In this document: positions 49,939 to 59,132 of the stretch, one piece after another
How positions within the stretch are numbered: the stretch's first letter is position 1
Layout: every line of letters starts with the position of its first letter
Assembly (NCBI RefSeq): GCF_036226405.1
Contig: NZ_CP108464.1
Span: 9,060,355-9,124,354, forward strand
DNA length: 64,000 bases
Origin: Streptomyces sp. NBC_01260
GTDB taxonomy: Bacteria; Actinomycetota; Actinomycetes; Streptomycetales; Streptomycetaceae
Reading direction: 5' to 3'
Program-made: the position numbers and the translations under genes
The notes under the pieces: generated by a model
What the model was told of the DNA's origin: nothing
Seen by the model: only the letters and a program-made list of their open reading frames with translations
The model's database searches: none

Positions 49939-50820
49939 TTGTCATCGCAGCAGCAGGGTGCCAATCCGCCTGTGCCGCCGCAGCAGGGTGCCAATCCGCC
50001 TGTGCCGCCGCAGCAGGGTGCGAATCCGCCTGTGCCGCCGCAGCAAGCAGACGGCTGGCGCACACCCGGCACACTGATCGCGTCTGTGGCGCTGGTTCTC
50101 AGCATCGTCGCACTGATTCCTGCGTGGGACTCGGCAATGAGCGGTGACAGCCAAGCGGAGACAGGGAAGAAGGAAGCCGAGCGCAGGGGGCTTCTGGAAG
50201 TCACTGCTGTAAGCGCACGGTTTACTGACAAGTTGAAAGGGGTCGAGACATCGAGAGATTCAAAGAAGGAGGTCACAGGACTCAGCGGCTCAGAGATCAA
50301 TATCGCCGTCCGTAATCGTGGAAGTGGCTCGGCGATCATTACGAAGGTAAGTGCGAATGTGGAAATCTCGGAGAACCTCAAAACCTGCGGAGGGACGGGT
50401 GGGGACCTGGGGACTTCGGCACACTACGCCATCGAAATCCCTCTTTCGCAGAAACCTCCATTCACTAAAGCTACCGAAGAAGATGTGGTCTTCGATGTGA
50501 AGTCCGGGGAGAACGACCGTTTTTCCCTGACCGTCGGCCCCGATTCGAAGGAGGCCGGCAAGTCGCCTTGGATGGGAGTCGTGACGATTCAGCTCCACGA
50601 CGCGGATGGTACTGACCTCGGTATTGGCCCCCTAGCTATCCTCAGCCCTGGCGAGGATGAATATTTCTACCCCAGCGGCATGACCTGGAAAATCGCGCCT
50701 GAATCTTCAAGCTGCATGGGAAGTAACGCTCGCAGAGTGCGGGAAGTGATGCAAATTCCCGGTATTACGCCATCGAAGGAATTTGCTGCACTGCACCGTG
50801 CGCTTCGCTCTTACCGGTGA
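49939..50820 (+). CDS. Membrane-anchored protein with QQGANPPVPP repeats
   Basis: 293 residues. TTG 49939, preceded by GGGAGGG, is the likely start (MSSQQQGANPPVPP). Three exact or near-exact 30-bp repeats (49955-50044) encode QQGANPPVPP three times. One membrane helix follows (TLIASVALVLSIVALIPAW). The remaining 220 residues are an exported or cytoplasmic beta-rich domain (SEINIAVRNRGSGSAIITKV, VVTIQLHDADGTDLGIG). Low GC. Proline-rich cytoplasmic tail plus helix suggests a sensor or anchor. Unrecognised. Confidence 0.7.
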   Translation: MSSQQQGANPPVPPQQGANPPVPPQQGANPPVPPQQADGWRTPGTLIASVALVLSIVALIPAWDSAMSGDSQAETGKKEAERRGLLEVTAVSARFTDKLKGVETSRDSKKEVTGLSGSEINIAVRNRGSGSAIITKVSANVEISENLKTCGGTGGDLGTSAHYAIEIPLSQKPPFTKATEEDVVFDVKSGENDRFSLTVGPDSKEAGKSPWMGVVTIQLHDADGTDLGIGPLAILSPGEDEYFYPSGMTWKIAPESSSCMGSNARRVREVMQIPGITPSKEFAALHRALRSYR

Positions 50821-50841
50821 GAAGAAAACTACGGTTCAGTT

Positions 50842-51060
50842 TCAGGAGCAGGGCCTCGGCGTAGTTGGGCCTCGTCCTTCTTGATCATGTGAGACCGAGC
50901 AGGGTGAGAGTGCGGGCCGGGCTGTCCGGCGGAGGCCGGCGGCGATGTTGCAGACGCCGGTCAGGGCGGAGCAGGGCTTGCGCAGTTCCGGGTTCGCCCA
51001 ACTGGCGTGAGGTTGCGGCGAGTTGGGGTGGATGACAGAGCGGACACGGAATCCGTGATC
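50842..51060 (-). pseudogene. ISAs1-type transposase end, inverted remnant
   Basis: Minus-strand fragments PELRKPCSALTGVCNIAAGL and, in the next frame, an end like LTLLGLT resemble the C-terminus of ISAs1 transposases (compare TLRNLAIGALKALGATNIAK at the end of the 51098-52239 gene). Only about 60 residues remain. The rest of the 50821-51097 gap holds no gene. Confidence 0.4.
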
Positions 51061-51097
51061 ATTCAGGTGTCTAAGCCGAGTGATCAAGAGGGTTCCC

Positions 51098-52239
51098 GTG
51101 TCCGCTGTCTCATCTTCCCCGATCCCTGCCGTGTTGGCCAAGTTGGGTCCGCTCAACCCGGACGACGTGGCTGACCTGCGGTTCTTCCTGGAGGCGGTGC
51201 CCGATCCTCGCTCCCGGCGGGGCCGTTGGTACTCGTTGGCCTCGATCCTGCTGGTCTGCGCGGCCGCCGCGGTCTCAGGAGCCCGGACCATCGACGAACT
51301 CGCCGAGTGGGGCGCCCTTGTGCCGACGCCGGGCTGCTCGCCGCGCTCGACGTGCGCCGTCACCTGCTGCACTGGCGGCATGCACCGTCCAGGTCCGCGA
51401 TCGGGAGGGTCCTCGAGCGTCTCGACGCCGACGCACTCGATGCGGCCGTCGGAGCCTGGCTGGCTCACCGCCATACCGCCGCAGCCCCGGACAGACGACG
51501 GGTGATCGCCGTGGACGGCAAGGCACTGCGCGGCTCCGCCCGCCTGGATCAGCCCCGCCGGCACCTTCTGTCCGCCGTCACCCACGGCCGCCCGGTCACC
51601 CTCGCCCAGACCGAGGTTGGGTCCAAGACCAACGAGACACGGCACTTCCAGCCCCTGCTTGCACCGCTCGACCTGGAAGAAGACGTGGTCACCTTCGACG
51701 CGCTGCACTCGGTGAGGGCCAATGTCGCCTGGCTGGTGGAGACCAAGAAGGCGCACTACGTGGCCGTGATCAAGCCCAACCAGCCCACCGCCTGGGCCCA
51801 GCTGGACGGTCTGGACTGGCACGCGGTGGCCATCCAGCACACCGCCTCGAACAAGGGACACGGCCGTCGCGAGTCTCGCTCGGTCAAGACTCTCGCCATC
51901 GCCGACAACCTCGGCGGCATCGCCTTCCCCCACGCGAAGCTCGCCCTCCGCGTCCACCGCCGCCGCAAAGCAACCGGCAGGAAGGAGACCCGCGAGACCG
52001 TCTACGCGGTCACCAGCCTCGACGCCCACCAGGCGAAACCGGCCGAACTCGCCTCCCACCTGGGCGGACACTGGACCGTGGAAGCCCAGCACCACATCCG
52101 CGACCGTACCTTCGCCGAAGACGCCTCCACCGTCCACGCCGGCAACGCACCCCACGTCATGGCCACCCTCCGCAACCTCGCGATCGGAGCCCTCAAAGCC
52201 CTCGGCGCGACCAACATCGCTAAGAGGTCGCGCGGATAG
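51098..52239 (+). pseudogene. ISAs1-family transposase, frameshifted
   Basis: GTG 51098 starts MSAVSSSPIPAVLAKLGPLN, then LRFFLEAVPDPRSRRGRWYS (H_repeat-associated region). Near 51320 the frame shifts and continues as ADAGLLAALDVRRHLLHWRH, VIAVDGKALRGSARLDQPRR and HWTVEAQHHIRDRTFAEDAS with DDE residues. All motifs are present across two frames, so a single indel inactivated it. Confidence 0.8.
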
Positions 52240-52323
52240 GCGTGGTTGAGGGCCCGGCAACAGAACAGGCACAGGTCCCGGTGATCATGGGATTACGACG
52301 CTCTGTGATCACGAGGGAGACCT

Positions 52324-53166
52324 GTGCCCGCGCTGCCACCATGGCTCACCGAGCCGCTCTGGGACCAATTCGTGGCACTGCTTTCCGAGCGTCCCGAGTT
52401 CCACCCGGGCCATCCACTCGGCTGCCACCGCCGACGCATCAGCGACCGCATCATCTTCGACAAGCTCCTGCAACTGCTGCGCTTCGGCTGTTCCTACGAG
52501 GCGATCGCCGACACGACCTGCTCGGCCACCACGATCCGCAGCCGTCGCGACGAGTGGATACGACTCGGCGTCTTCGCCCAGCTCAAGCAGATCGCGCTGG
52601 ACTCCTACGACCGGATCGTCGGCCTCGTCCTCGACCAGATCGCCGTGGACGGCTCCATCACCAAGGCTCCCGGAGGCGGCGAGGTGGCCGGTCGCTCACC
52701 GGTCGACCGCGGCAAACAGGGCCTGAAACGCTCGGGCATGACGGACGGGTACGGCATTCCACTGGGTCGTGTCCTGGCCGGTGCCAACCGCCACGACTCC
52801 CCGCTGCTCGCCCCGACCCTGGACCGCCTGGACGACCTGGGGCCGTTACCCGACGACATCACCGTGCATCTGGACGCCGGCTACGACTCGGACAAGACCC
52901 GCACTCTGCTCAGCGAACGCGGCCTGCACGGCCGCATCGCACACAAGGGTGAGAAAGCGCCCATCCAGGCCAGTCGGCGTTGGCATGTCGAACGCACTCA
53001 CGCCTGGCAGAACGCCTTCCACCGCCTCGCCCGCTGCTACGAGCGGCGCACCACCGTCATCGACGCATTCTTCGACCTCGCCGACACGATCATCACCGTG
53101 CGTAGTCTGATCCGACAGGCATGGACGACCCACCGCTGGCACGAACGCACGAACCGCCGACCATGA
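52324..53166 (+). CDS. IS5-family transposase
   Basis: 280 residues from GTG 52324. DUF4096-like start (LTEPLWDQFVALLSERPEFH), then RISDRIIFDKLLQLLRFGCS. The DDE core has IAVDGSITKAPGGGEVAGRS, VHLDAGYDSDKTRTLLSERG and WHVERTHAWQNAFHRLARCY. Full length in one frame. A second, partial copy of the 3' end of this gene lies at 54996-55118. Confidence 0.88.
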   Translation: MPALPPWLTEPLWDQFVALLSERPEFHPGHPLGCHRRRISDRIIFDKLLQLLRFGCSYEAIADTTCSATTIRSRRDEWIRLGVFAQLKQIALDSYDRIVGLVLDQIAVDGSITKAPGGGEVAGRSPVDRGKQGLKRSGMTDGYGIPLGRVLAGANRHDSPLLAPTLDRLDDLGPLPDDITVHLDAGYDSDKTRTLLSERGLHGRIAHKGEKAPIQASRRWHVERTHAWQNAFHRLARCYERRTTVIDAFFDLADTIITVRSLIRQAWTTHRWHERTNRRP

Positions 53167-53240
53167 TCGCACCGCTATCCGCACGGCTTCCTACAGAGGC
53201 CGCGAGTCCCTTGTCAGTGGACGGTGTTACGTTCTGTGAC

Positions 53241-54767
53241 ATGACCGATCACGCGCTACGGCTGCTGCGGCAGGACCGCCGCCTGGCCGAACTGGCCGCC
53301 TTCCCCTTCGACTTCGACCTGGACCGCGCCGCCCATGGCCATGTCGAGGAAGTCCGCCTCGCCTCGGGCGGGCCGTTGGAGACGGTAGCCGGGGACGATA
53401 CCGGCGGTACGTACTTCGTGTGCGCGGACGGCTCGGTGCTCTACGCCGACTCGGAGGGCGCCGCGGGGATCATCGGCTCAAGTGTCGACGAGACCCTGGA
53501 GCTAGTGATCGGCCTGCCCGGCTGGCGCGGCTACACACATCTGTCGCCGGACGACAACGAGGAGAAAATCCTGGCGTGCATCGCGGAGACCGAGGACGAG
53601 ATCCGCGAGTACTACGGAATCGATGAGGAGCGGGCCGAGCTCCGTGCGGCGCTGGGCTTCCCGAAACGCTCCCCGGTCGAGCTGGTCGGCAGACTGCGTG
53701 CCGCGCTGCTGCGCACCGAGCCGGACTTTGTACTGCTCAACGCGGATGAGGGGTGCGCGTACGACCGGATAGGCCCGGCCGGTCCCCCGCTGTGGGAACC
53801 GGTGCTCGCGGTGGGCCGCGCCGATCTCGCCTGGTTGCGGGAGGGCGACCGCATGGCATGGCGTGAAGTCGCCGAGGACCCGGTGCGGCGCCGGATCACC
53901 CTGCGGGCCGCGCAGTTCGACCGAGCCGAGGACGATCTGGAGCTGCTGCGGCATCTGCTGCGGCACGAAACACGGTCATCGATGACGAACGAACTGCGGC
54001 TCGCGGCCGTGCTGGTGGGGCTGCGCGGGGACACCGGAGATCTGCCGCTGCTGCTTGAGGTCCGGGAGACGGACTTCGACACGGCGTGCGGCCTGGGCGG
54101 GATACCGGAACCGGGCGCAAGCGCGGACGAGTTGCAACAGTGGGCGCGGGCGCTCGACGAGTCGATGTTCGGGACGGACCCGTCGGACGAGCCGGTCTCC
54201 ACATGGACCGACCTGGCGCGGGACCAGGGGATGACGGGCCTCGCTCGGGTGACGCTGATCCGCGAACTCGACAACATCTTCATGGACCAGAGCAGACTCC
54301 GCCGCCCCGAGGCGCCCCGCACCCTGGCCACGGCTCCGCTGAGTGGGCTCGCCCGGGACTTCGAGGAACTCGGCGACCTTACCCAGGCGCTGCGCGCCCA
54401 GCGCCTGTACGCCGCCCTTCAGGAGACGGCATGGGACCGGGCCTCGGCCCGGCACACCCTGGCCCGCCTCGAGCGGGAGGCGGGCCGCTTGCCGCAGGCG
54501 GCGGACAGCCTGGCCGCCGTGCGCGACGCCCTGGCCACCCCGGGCGACGACTCACTGCGCCATTGGCAGCAGGTCAACCTCGGCCGTTACATCGCCGAGG
54601 AGCACTACCGGCTCACCCTCGCCCTGGCCGACGCTGGCCGCCCCGAGGAGACCTGTGCCCTCCTCACGGCCGCCGACGCCATACTCGGCGAGCTCTCGGA
54701 GAACGCCGCGAACGGCGTCCGCGAGCTCGCCGAGCGGACCGCTGCGAGAGTGCGGGAGGCCAACTGA
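53241..54767 (+). CDS. Hypothetical protein with SUKH-like N-terminus and helical repeats
   Basis: 508 residues from ATG 53241 (MTDHALRLLRQDRRLAELAA). GTYFVCADGSVLYADSEGAA and VIGLPGWRGYTHLS resemble SUKH (SMI1/KNR4) immunity folds. The C-terminal third has TPR-like helix pairs (DFEELGDLTQALRAQRLYAA, TLARLEREAGRLPQAADSLA, TLALADAGRPEETCALLTAA). Cytoplasmic. It is carried inside the 7-kb transposon. A role in toxin immunity is a weak inference. Confidence 0.65.
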   Translation: MTDHALRLLRQDRRLAELAAFPFDFDLDRAAHGHVEEVRLASGGPLETVAGDDTGGTYFVCADGSVLYADSEGAAGIIGSSVDETLELVIGLPGWRGYTHLSPDDNEEKILACIAETEDEIREYYGIDEERAELRAALGFPKRSPVELVGRLRAALLRTEPDFVLLNADEGCAYDRIGPAGPPLWEPVLAVGRADLAWLREGDRMAWREVAEDPVRRRITLRAAQFDRAEDDLELLRHLLRHETRSSMTNELRLAAVLVGLRGDTGDLPLLLEVRETDFDTACGLGGIPEPGASADELQQWARALDESMFGTDPSDEPVSTWTDLARDQGMTGLARVTLIRELDNIFMDQSRLRRPEAPRTLATAPLSGLARDFEELGDLTQALRAQRLYAALQETAWDRASARHTLARLEREAGRLPQAADSLAAVRDALATPGDDSLRHWQQVNLGRYIAEEHYRLTLALADAGRPEETCALLTAADAILGELSENAANGVRELAERTAARVREAN

Positions 54768-54995
54768 GGACGGGCGCGGCGGACCAGGTAGTCGGCCTGT
54801 TCCGGCAGCAAGTCACGCCACCCTGCGGTGCGCCGCTGAGCGTGGGGTTCCACCGCCAGTCCTCTAAATACCCGGCCTTGATCATCTGCCGGATCAGCGG
54901 CAGAAATCGTCCATCGTGGATTCTATCCTCCAGAATTGCGAGCAACACCTCGTGATCCAGGCTCCCGAAGCAATCTCCTCGCCCACTCCTACTAG

Positions 54996-55118
54996 CGACG
55001 CGCCACCGTCATCGAGGCATTCTTCGACCTCGCGGACATGATCATCACCGTGCGTAGTCTGATCCGGCGGGCATGGACGACTCACCGCTGGGACGAACGC
55101 CCGAACCACCGACTATGA
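54996..55118 (+). pseudogene. IS5 transposase 3'-end remnant
   Basis: RRATVIEAFFDLADMIITVR, then SLIRRAWTTHRWDERPNHRL and stop. It is about 85% identical to the end of the 52324 gene. The rest of that second copy is gone. The sequence after it, to 55240, forms the right end of the transposon. Confidence 0.8.
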
Positions 55119-55245
55119 CCGCATCCCTATCCGCGCGGCCTCTAAGACCACTCGCGCCATCCGCGACCAACCCGAACGAGCCCTCCCAATCCTGGGCATC
55201 ACCTACAAGCCCGACCTCAACGGAACTTGATCAAGCCCTGCTCAG

Positions 55246-56187
55246 ATGTACCTGAAGCACTTCGCCCAGCACATGGGACGCCGTAAGTACGAGCTGAAGG
55301 TGCGACGCCTCGACAAGATCAACGAACCGTTTCGGGTGACGCCTACTGGCATCGCTGCTGAGACCGGTTACTACTGGGGAATCAGTGCTGAGGGAGTCCC
55401 TCACCATGCTGCTGAGAAGCTGTTCACCTCCCTTGAGACACGTGCCGACCCAGTACTGAAGGTGCTGTTGCACGACCAGGAATGGGCGCTTACGCCGGAC
55501 TGGCCGTTGGGCCCGGACCAGCGCCATGTCCTCGCCTGGTGGATGGCTGCCCAGATCCTGCGCACTACCCGCCAGAGGAAACGGCTTATCCATCAGCGGG
55601 CCGAAGCACCGGACATCACCGGCCTTCCGCAGGAAGTGCGCACGCTCGCGCAGAACAACCCCCACCTGCTCTACATCGTCGAGAACATCGCCACCTTGGC
55701 ACTCGCCCTGGAAGCACGTCCGTGGGCGCTCGGCTTCAGCGACATGTGCCTGCTGACCAGCGATACCCCGATTGCCGTATGGAACCGCCCCGACGACGAA
55801 GACCAGCTGCGCGCCGCCGCACTGAGCGACGTCATGCTCCCGCTGGACCCTCACCGCTTCCTTTTCCTGCCCGGTCCCGCTACCCGAGCCGCCGACCCGC
55901 GCAAGTGGGTGGACCATCTGATGCACGCCAAGGGTGCCATCGGCTTCGCACTTGTGGAGGTGGCCTATGACGTGGCCGACCAGTTCGTGATCCACCACCC
56001 GCAGCACGACCCCTGGAAGCATTGGAAGCCGAACAGCCCGGGCCAGCCCAAACCATGGGACGGGCAGACGCACTCTGCTCCTCAGTACGTCTTGGAGTAT
56101 CCCGTTTTTCCGCCCGGCCAGAACATCGAACATCGCTGGACTGTTGAGCACCCACCGCCTCGCTCCCCAGCCGTGGCACACCCTTGA
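55246..56187 (+). pseudogene. DUF4238 gene, 3' fragment
   Basis: 313 residues, MYLKHFAQHMGRRKYELKVR onward. It shows the DUF4238 core: AETGYYWGISAEGVPHHAAE, HVLAWWMAAQILRTTRQRKR, and LLTSDTPIAVWNRPDDE with the conserved TSD-P pattern, then VMLPLDPHRFLFLPGP. The missing first 23 residues are at 48177-48249 on the other side of the transposon. It could still be translated from ATG 55246 but lacks the native ribosome site. Family function is unknown. Confidence 0.85.
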
Positions 56188-56283
56188 CCGGGTGAAGGTG
56201 GCAGAGCAGGGGGTGGGCCTCGGAGGTGGGAGCAGGCGTTAAACCGTTCCGGCCTTGTCCGAGGCTCCGGTTAGGCTCTCCAC

Positions 56284-57135
56284 GTGGCTGACAGAAGACC
56301 GCCTGGAACTCTGGGGATTGACCTGCGTAGCGCAGGCAGCCGCCCGTGCGGTCTCTGCGGTGACGTCCGAAAAATGACCAAGGCCCATGTGCCGCCCCAG
56401 GCCGCCGGCAACAGGGACCGGGTAGTCAGCGCGAACGTACGCTTGGCGGACCGGGTCCTGGGTCACGGGCGCGCCGCACAGGGCGGTATGTGGTTCTACA
56501 GCCTGTGCAGCGACTGCAACAGCATGGCCGGCGTCCACTACGACGCCGCCTACGCGGACTTCAGCAACGCCGTGCTGGCGCGGGTGAACCTGCAACAGCG
56601 TCTCTACCTGCCGCCTGTGCGCCTGGCACCGGCCCGTGTGGCCCGATCCATTCTCATCGGCATGTTCGCCACCAGCCCGCATCTGCGGGTGATGTTCCGC
56701 GAGCTTGCCGAGGACCTCCTCAACCGGCGCGATCGCATCACGATGCCGGACGGAGCCAGTCTGCGCCTGGCCATATGCCTGGACCGGCACACCCGTTTGG
56801 CGGGCATGTACAACGCCGTCCGGGTCATTGAGCACACGCAGCACTACGACGTCTTCTCGGAAGTCTACTTCCGCCCCCTGGCCTGGACCCTCACACCCAG
56901 CGGCCGGGGGAGCGCGCATCATGCCGGTCAGTCGGTGGTGGATGGGCAAGGGTGGGCTGTTGTTGACCACTGGCTGCAGTACGGCGAGGACCGAACGGCA
57001 GCCGATCTCCGATCGCTGTGCCGAGCCCCGCTACCCGCAGTGCTCCATCCGCTGAACGGCCACGACCGAGACGAGTGGTTGGAGTTCATGAGTGACAAGG
57101 TCACCGCGATCCTTGAAGGCCAGATCCCTTCCTGA
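56284..57135 (+). CDS. HNH-like zinc protein
   Basis: 283 residues from GTG 56284. Two Cys pairs frame a His: RPCGLCGDVRKMTKAHVPPQ and WFYSLCSDCNSMAGVHYDAA, the spacing seen in HNH-type nucleases with a treble-clef zinc site. The remaining 200 residues are unrecognised (VMFRELAEDLLNRRDRITMP, VIEHTQHYDVFSEVYFRPLA). Possibly a nuclease of the subtelomeric accessory set. Catalysis is not proven. Confidence 0.65.
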   Translation: MADRRPPGTLGIDLRSAGSRPCGLCGDVRKMTKAHVPPQAAGNRDRVVSANVRLADRVLGHGRAAQGGMWFYSLCSDCNSMAGVHYDAAYADFSNAVLARVNLQQRLYLPPVRLAPARVARSILIGMFATSPHLRVMFRELAEDLLNRRDRITMPDGASLRLAICLDRHTRLAGMYNAVRVIEHTQHYDVFSEVYFRPLAWTLTPSGRGSAHHAGQSVVDGQGWAVVDHWLQYGEDRTAADLRSLCRAPLPAVLHPLNGHDRDEWLEFMSDKVTAILEGQIPS

Positions 57136-57264
57136 CCCAACAGCATGGTGTCGACGTCGTTGCCCACGATCCCGGCACCCATGACGTGAACTCTGCTTCT
57201 GGTTCTCGGCGAGCACGGGAGTGGCTTCGCTGGCCGCAGCCCGAGAACTGCGGCCAGCCGAGAT

Positions 57265-57486
57265 TCACCGGCGGATCTGGATGGTGATGGCGGGAGCCGC
57301 AACGGCAAGCAGAGCCAGTCCGACCGGCGGGGAGACCGTCAGTGCGATGACCGTACCGCCCACGGTGCAGACCGCCGTGTATCCGAAGGTCATCCATCGC
57401 AGGAACCGGCTGGACTTCTCACCGACTACGTCTGGGAGCTCAGCTCGCGGGCTGGGCTCGGTGCGCTCTCCTGTTGTACGTTCCAT
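57265..57486 (-). CDS. Small membrane protein
   Basis: 73 residues from ATG 57486 (MERTTGERTEPSPRAELPDV). Two adjacent hydrophobic helices, MTFGYTAVCTVGGTVIALTV and PPVGLALLAVAAPAITI, end in a basic IQIRR. Convergent with the HNH-like gene. Unrecognised. The 57487-57778 gap holds promoter-like AT-richer sequence but no gene. Confidence 0.6.
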   Translation of the reverse strand: MERTTGERTEPSPRAELPDVVGEKSSRFLRWMTFGYTAVCTVGGTVIALTVSPPVGLALLAVAAPAITIQIRR

Positions 57487-57778
57487 CGTCAGAGGTACCG
57501 CCTCTTTCGCGATTGGGGACCCGGAGCACCAAGTGCTTGCCGGCGTCGGTGCTCCGAGGCTCCCCGATTGGACTCGGCTGGAGAAGCCTCCAGGCCGCAT
57601 GTGGGCCCCTGTTCAGCGCCCCACACATCAAATGATGTAGCCCGTCTGAGGGGGCGTCCGGTACTCTCAACTACGCATTGATTCGCATGAATGACACCTA
57701 GAGAAATTGAACATGGCTGAGTAAGCGATGAATCGCGGCAGCATGAGAATCAATCCGTAGTTTTCAAAAGGTATCGAG

Positions 57779-58852
57779 ATGCGCCCCAAGGACGGCAAGG
57801 TCGACACCCGCCTTGCACACCTCCAGACCCTTCGAGCCCGCATGCTCGAAGGTGTCAACCAGGTCATGCGCCAGATCTGGGAGCAAGGACAAAAGCCGAC
57901 CTCCGTTCGAGTCCGCCAGGCCTTCTACCGGCTTGACGAGATGAGGACCCTGGAGGACGAGCGGAAGCCGCTTCCGAAAGAGCAGCAGCCGTTCGCGGCC
58001 CGGATGGTCACCCCCAAGGGACTCCAGCTTCGGCTCATGCTGACGATGCTCTACGCCGCGCAGTGCGCCGTGGGGCCAGGCAAGCAGTGGGACGCCCCCT
58101 ATGCCGTGGAGTCGACGGCGCAGCACCCGGTGTCATGGATGAGCTTGTCGGCCTCCATCAGCCAACACGCCGGTCCCGGCATCCAGCTGGCGTCCGAGGA
58201 TGTCAACCGCCGACGCCAGATCACACAGGCCTTGAATACGCTGGAATCGATGGCGCTCGTGCGGGCCAACACCGGGCCCGGCCGCTTCAGCACCGGTTTG
58301 CAGCTCCTGTGCGAGAACGGGACCAGCACCGTCAGCTCAGCCATCCCCTACACCGCCGCAGACGACACCGAGCCGTACATCGAGATCCCGGTCGAGTTCT
58401 TCACTCACGGCTGGGTGCGCGTGCTCACCAACAGCGAGATCGCCGCCCTGCTCATGTGGTTCGACCGCCTCAAGTACACCGGCGTCGTAGTCGGCGCCGA
58501 GGAGGGCGAACCACTCACCATCACCTACGTCACCGGCGACGTGAGGCAGGGCCTTTACGGGTTGGGGCGGAAGGCATACGAGACACACCAAGCCCTCGAC
58601 GCCTACCAGCTCCTCGACGTCATCAGGCCTGAGAAGCGCTACGACTCCGGCAAGTGGGAGGGGTATTCGCAGGACGAGTCGGACCTGCTGTGCCACCGCG
58701 TCTCTCTCGCTTCCGCCGACTTCGACCGCGATGCAGGAGAGGTCGTGGAGGATGTACTCAAGCGCCGGGACACCGGCGGCTACTGGAGACGCCCCATGTT
58801 CAGTGCGCCGAAGCGGTTCGACCGCTTCCGCATGGTCTCCACTGACGAGTAG
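57779..58852 (+). CDS. Hypothetical protein, possibly winged-helix
   Basis: 357 residues from ATG 57779. The opening (RARMLEGVNQVMRQIWEQGQ) is helical. TPKGLQLRLMLTMLYAAQCA and VNRRRQITQALNTLESMALV look like wHTH units as found in replication initiators and other DNA-binding accessory proteins. IPVEFFTHGWVRVLTNSEIA and LLMWFDRLKYTGVVVG follow. No catalytic motif is seen. A replication or regulatory role is a guess. It is upstream of, and in line with, the nuclease candidate at 59133. Confidence 0.55.
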   Translation: MRPKDGKVDTRLAHLQTLRARMLEGVNQVMRQIWEQGQKPTSVRVRQAFYRLDEMRTLEDERKPLPKEQQPFAARMVTPKGLQLRLMLTMLYAAQCAVGPGKQWDAPYAVESTAQHPVSWMSLSASISQHAGPGIQLASEDVNRRRQITQALNTLESMALVRANTGPGRFSTGLQLLCENGTSTVSSAIPYTAADDTEPYIEIPVEFFTHGWVRVLTNSEIAALLMWFDRLKYTGVVVGAEEGEPLTITYVTGDVRQGLYGLGRKAYETHQALDAYQLLDVIRPEKRYDSGKWEGYSQDESDLLCHRVSLASADFDRDAGEVVEDVLKRRDTGGYWRRPMFSAPKRFDRFRMVSTDE

Positions 58853-59132
58853 AGCGGGTGCCGGAACGCGTTCGGTCCCCCAGACCAGCGCCATAGCCGG
58901 GACCTACGCGGAACGTGCAAAGCAAGCCAGCATGCGAGGGGCCCCCTGGCGTTGCGGTCCTTCTGCACCGGCCAAAGCGTCCTCATCGGTGGCGTGGTCG
59001 CCAGTGCCGCTATCGCCGGGAGTGCCACCGCAACGCAAAGCCTTCAAAAGTTCCTGCTCGATGTCAGTGGCCTACGAGATCATCATTCCGGCGTTCGGGT
59101 TCTGCCGGACGACGAGGGCTGAGGGGGACAGG

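Larger units (their letters stand above)
48250..55240 (+). mobile_element. 7-kb transposon inserted in the DUF4238 gene
   Basis: Bounded by the 9-bp duplication CTCAGATGT (48241-48249 and 55241-55249). Ends are inverted: CAGGGC-N6-AAGTTCCG at 48250 and, on the minus strand, from 55240. Inside are a Tat lipoprotein gene, a membrane protein gene, a broken ISAs1 transposase, an IS5-type transposase, a 508-residue gene and IS remnants. 48250-48539 and 54768-54995 hold only end sequences. Lower GC at 48.5-50.8 kb points to foreign origin. Confidence 0.8.
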
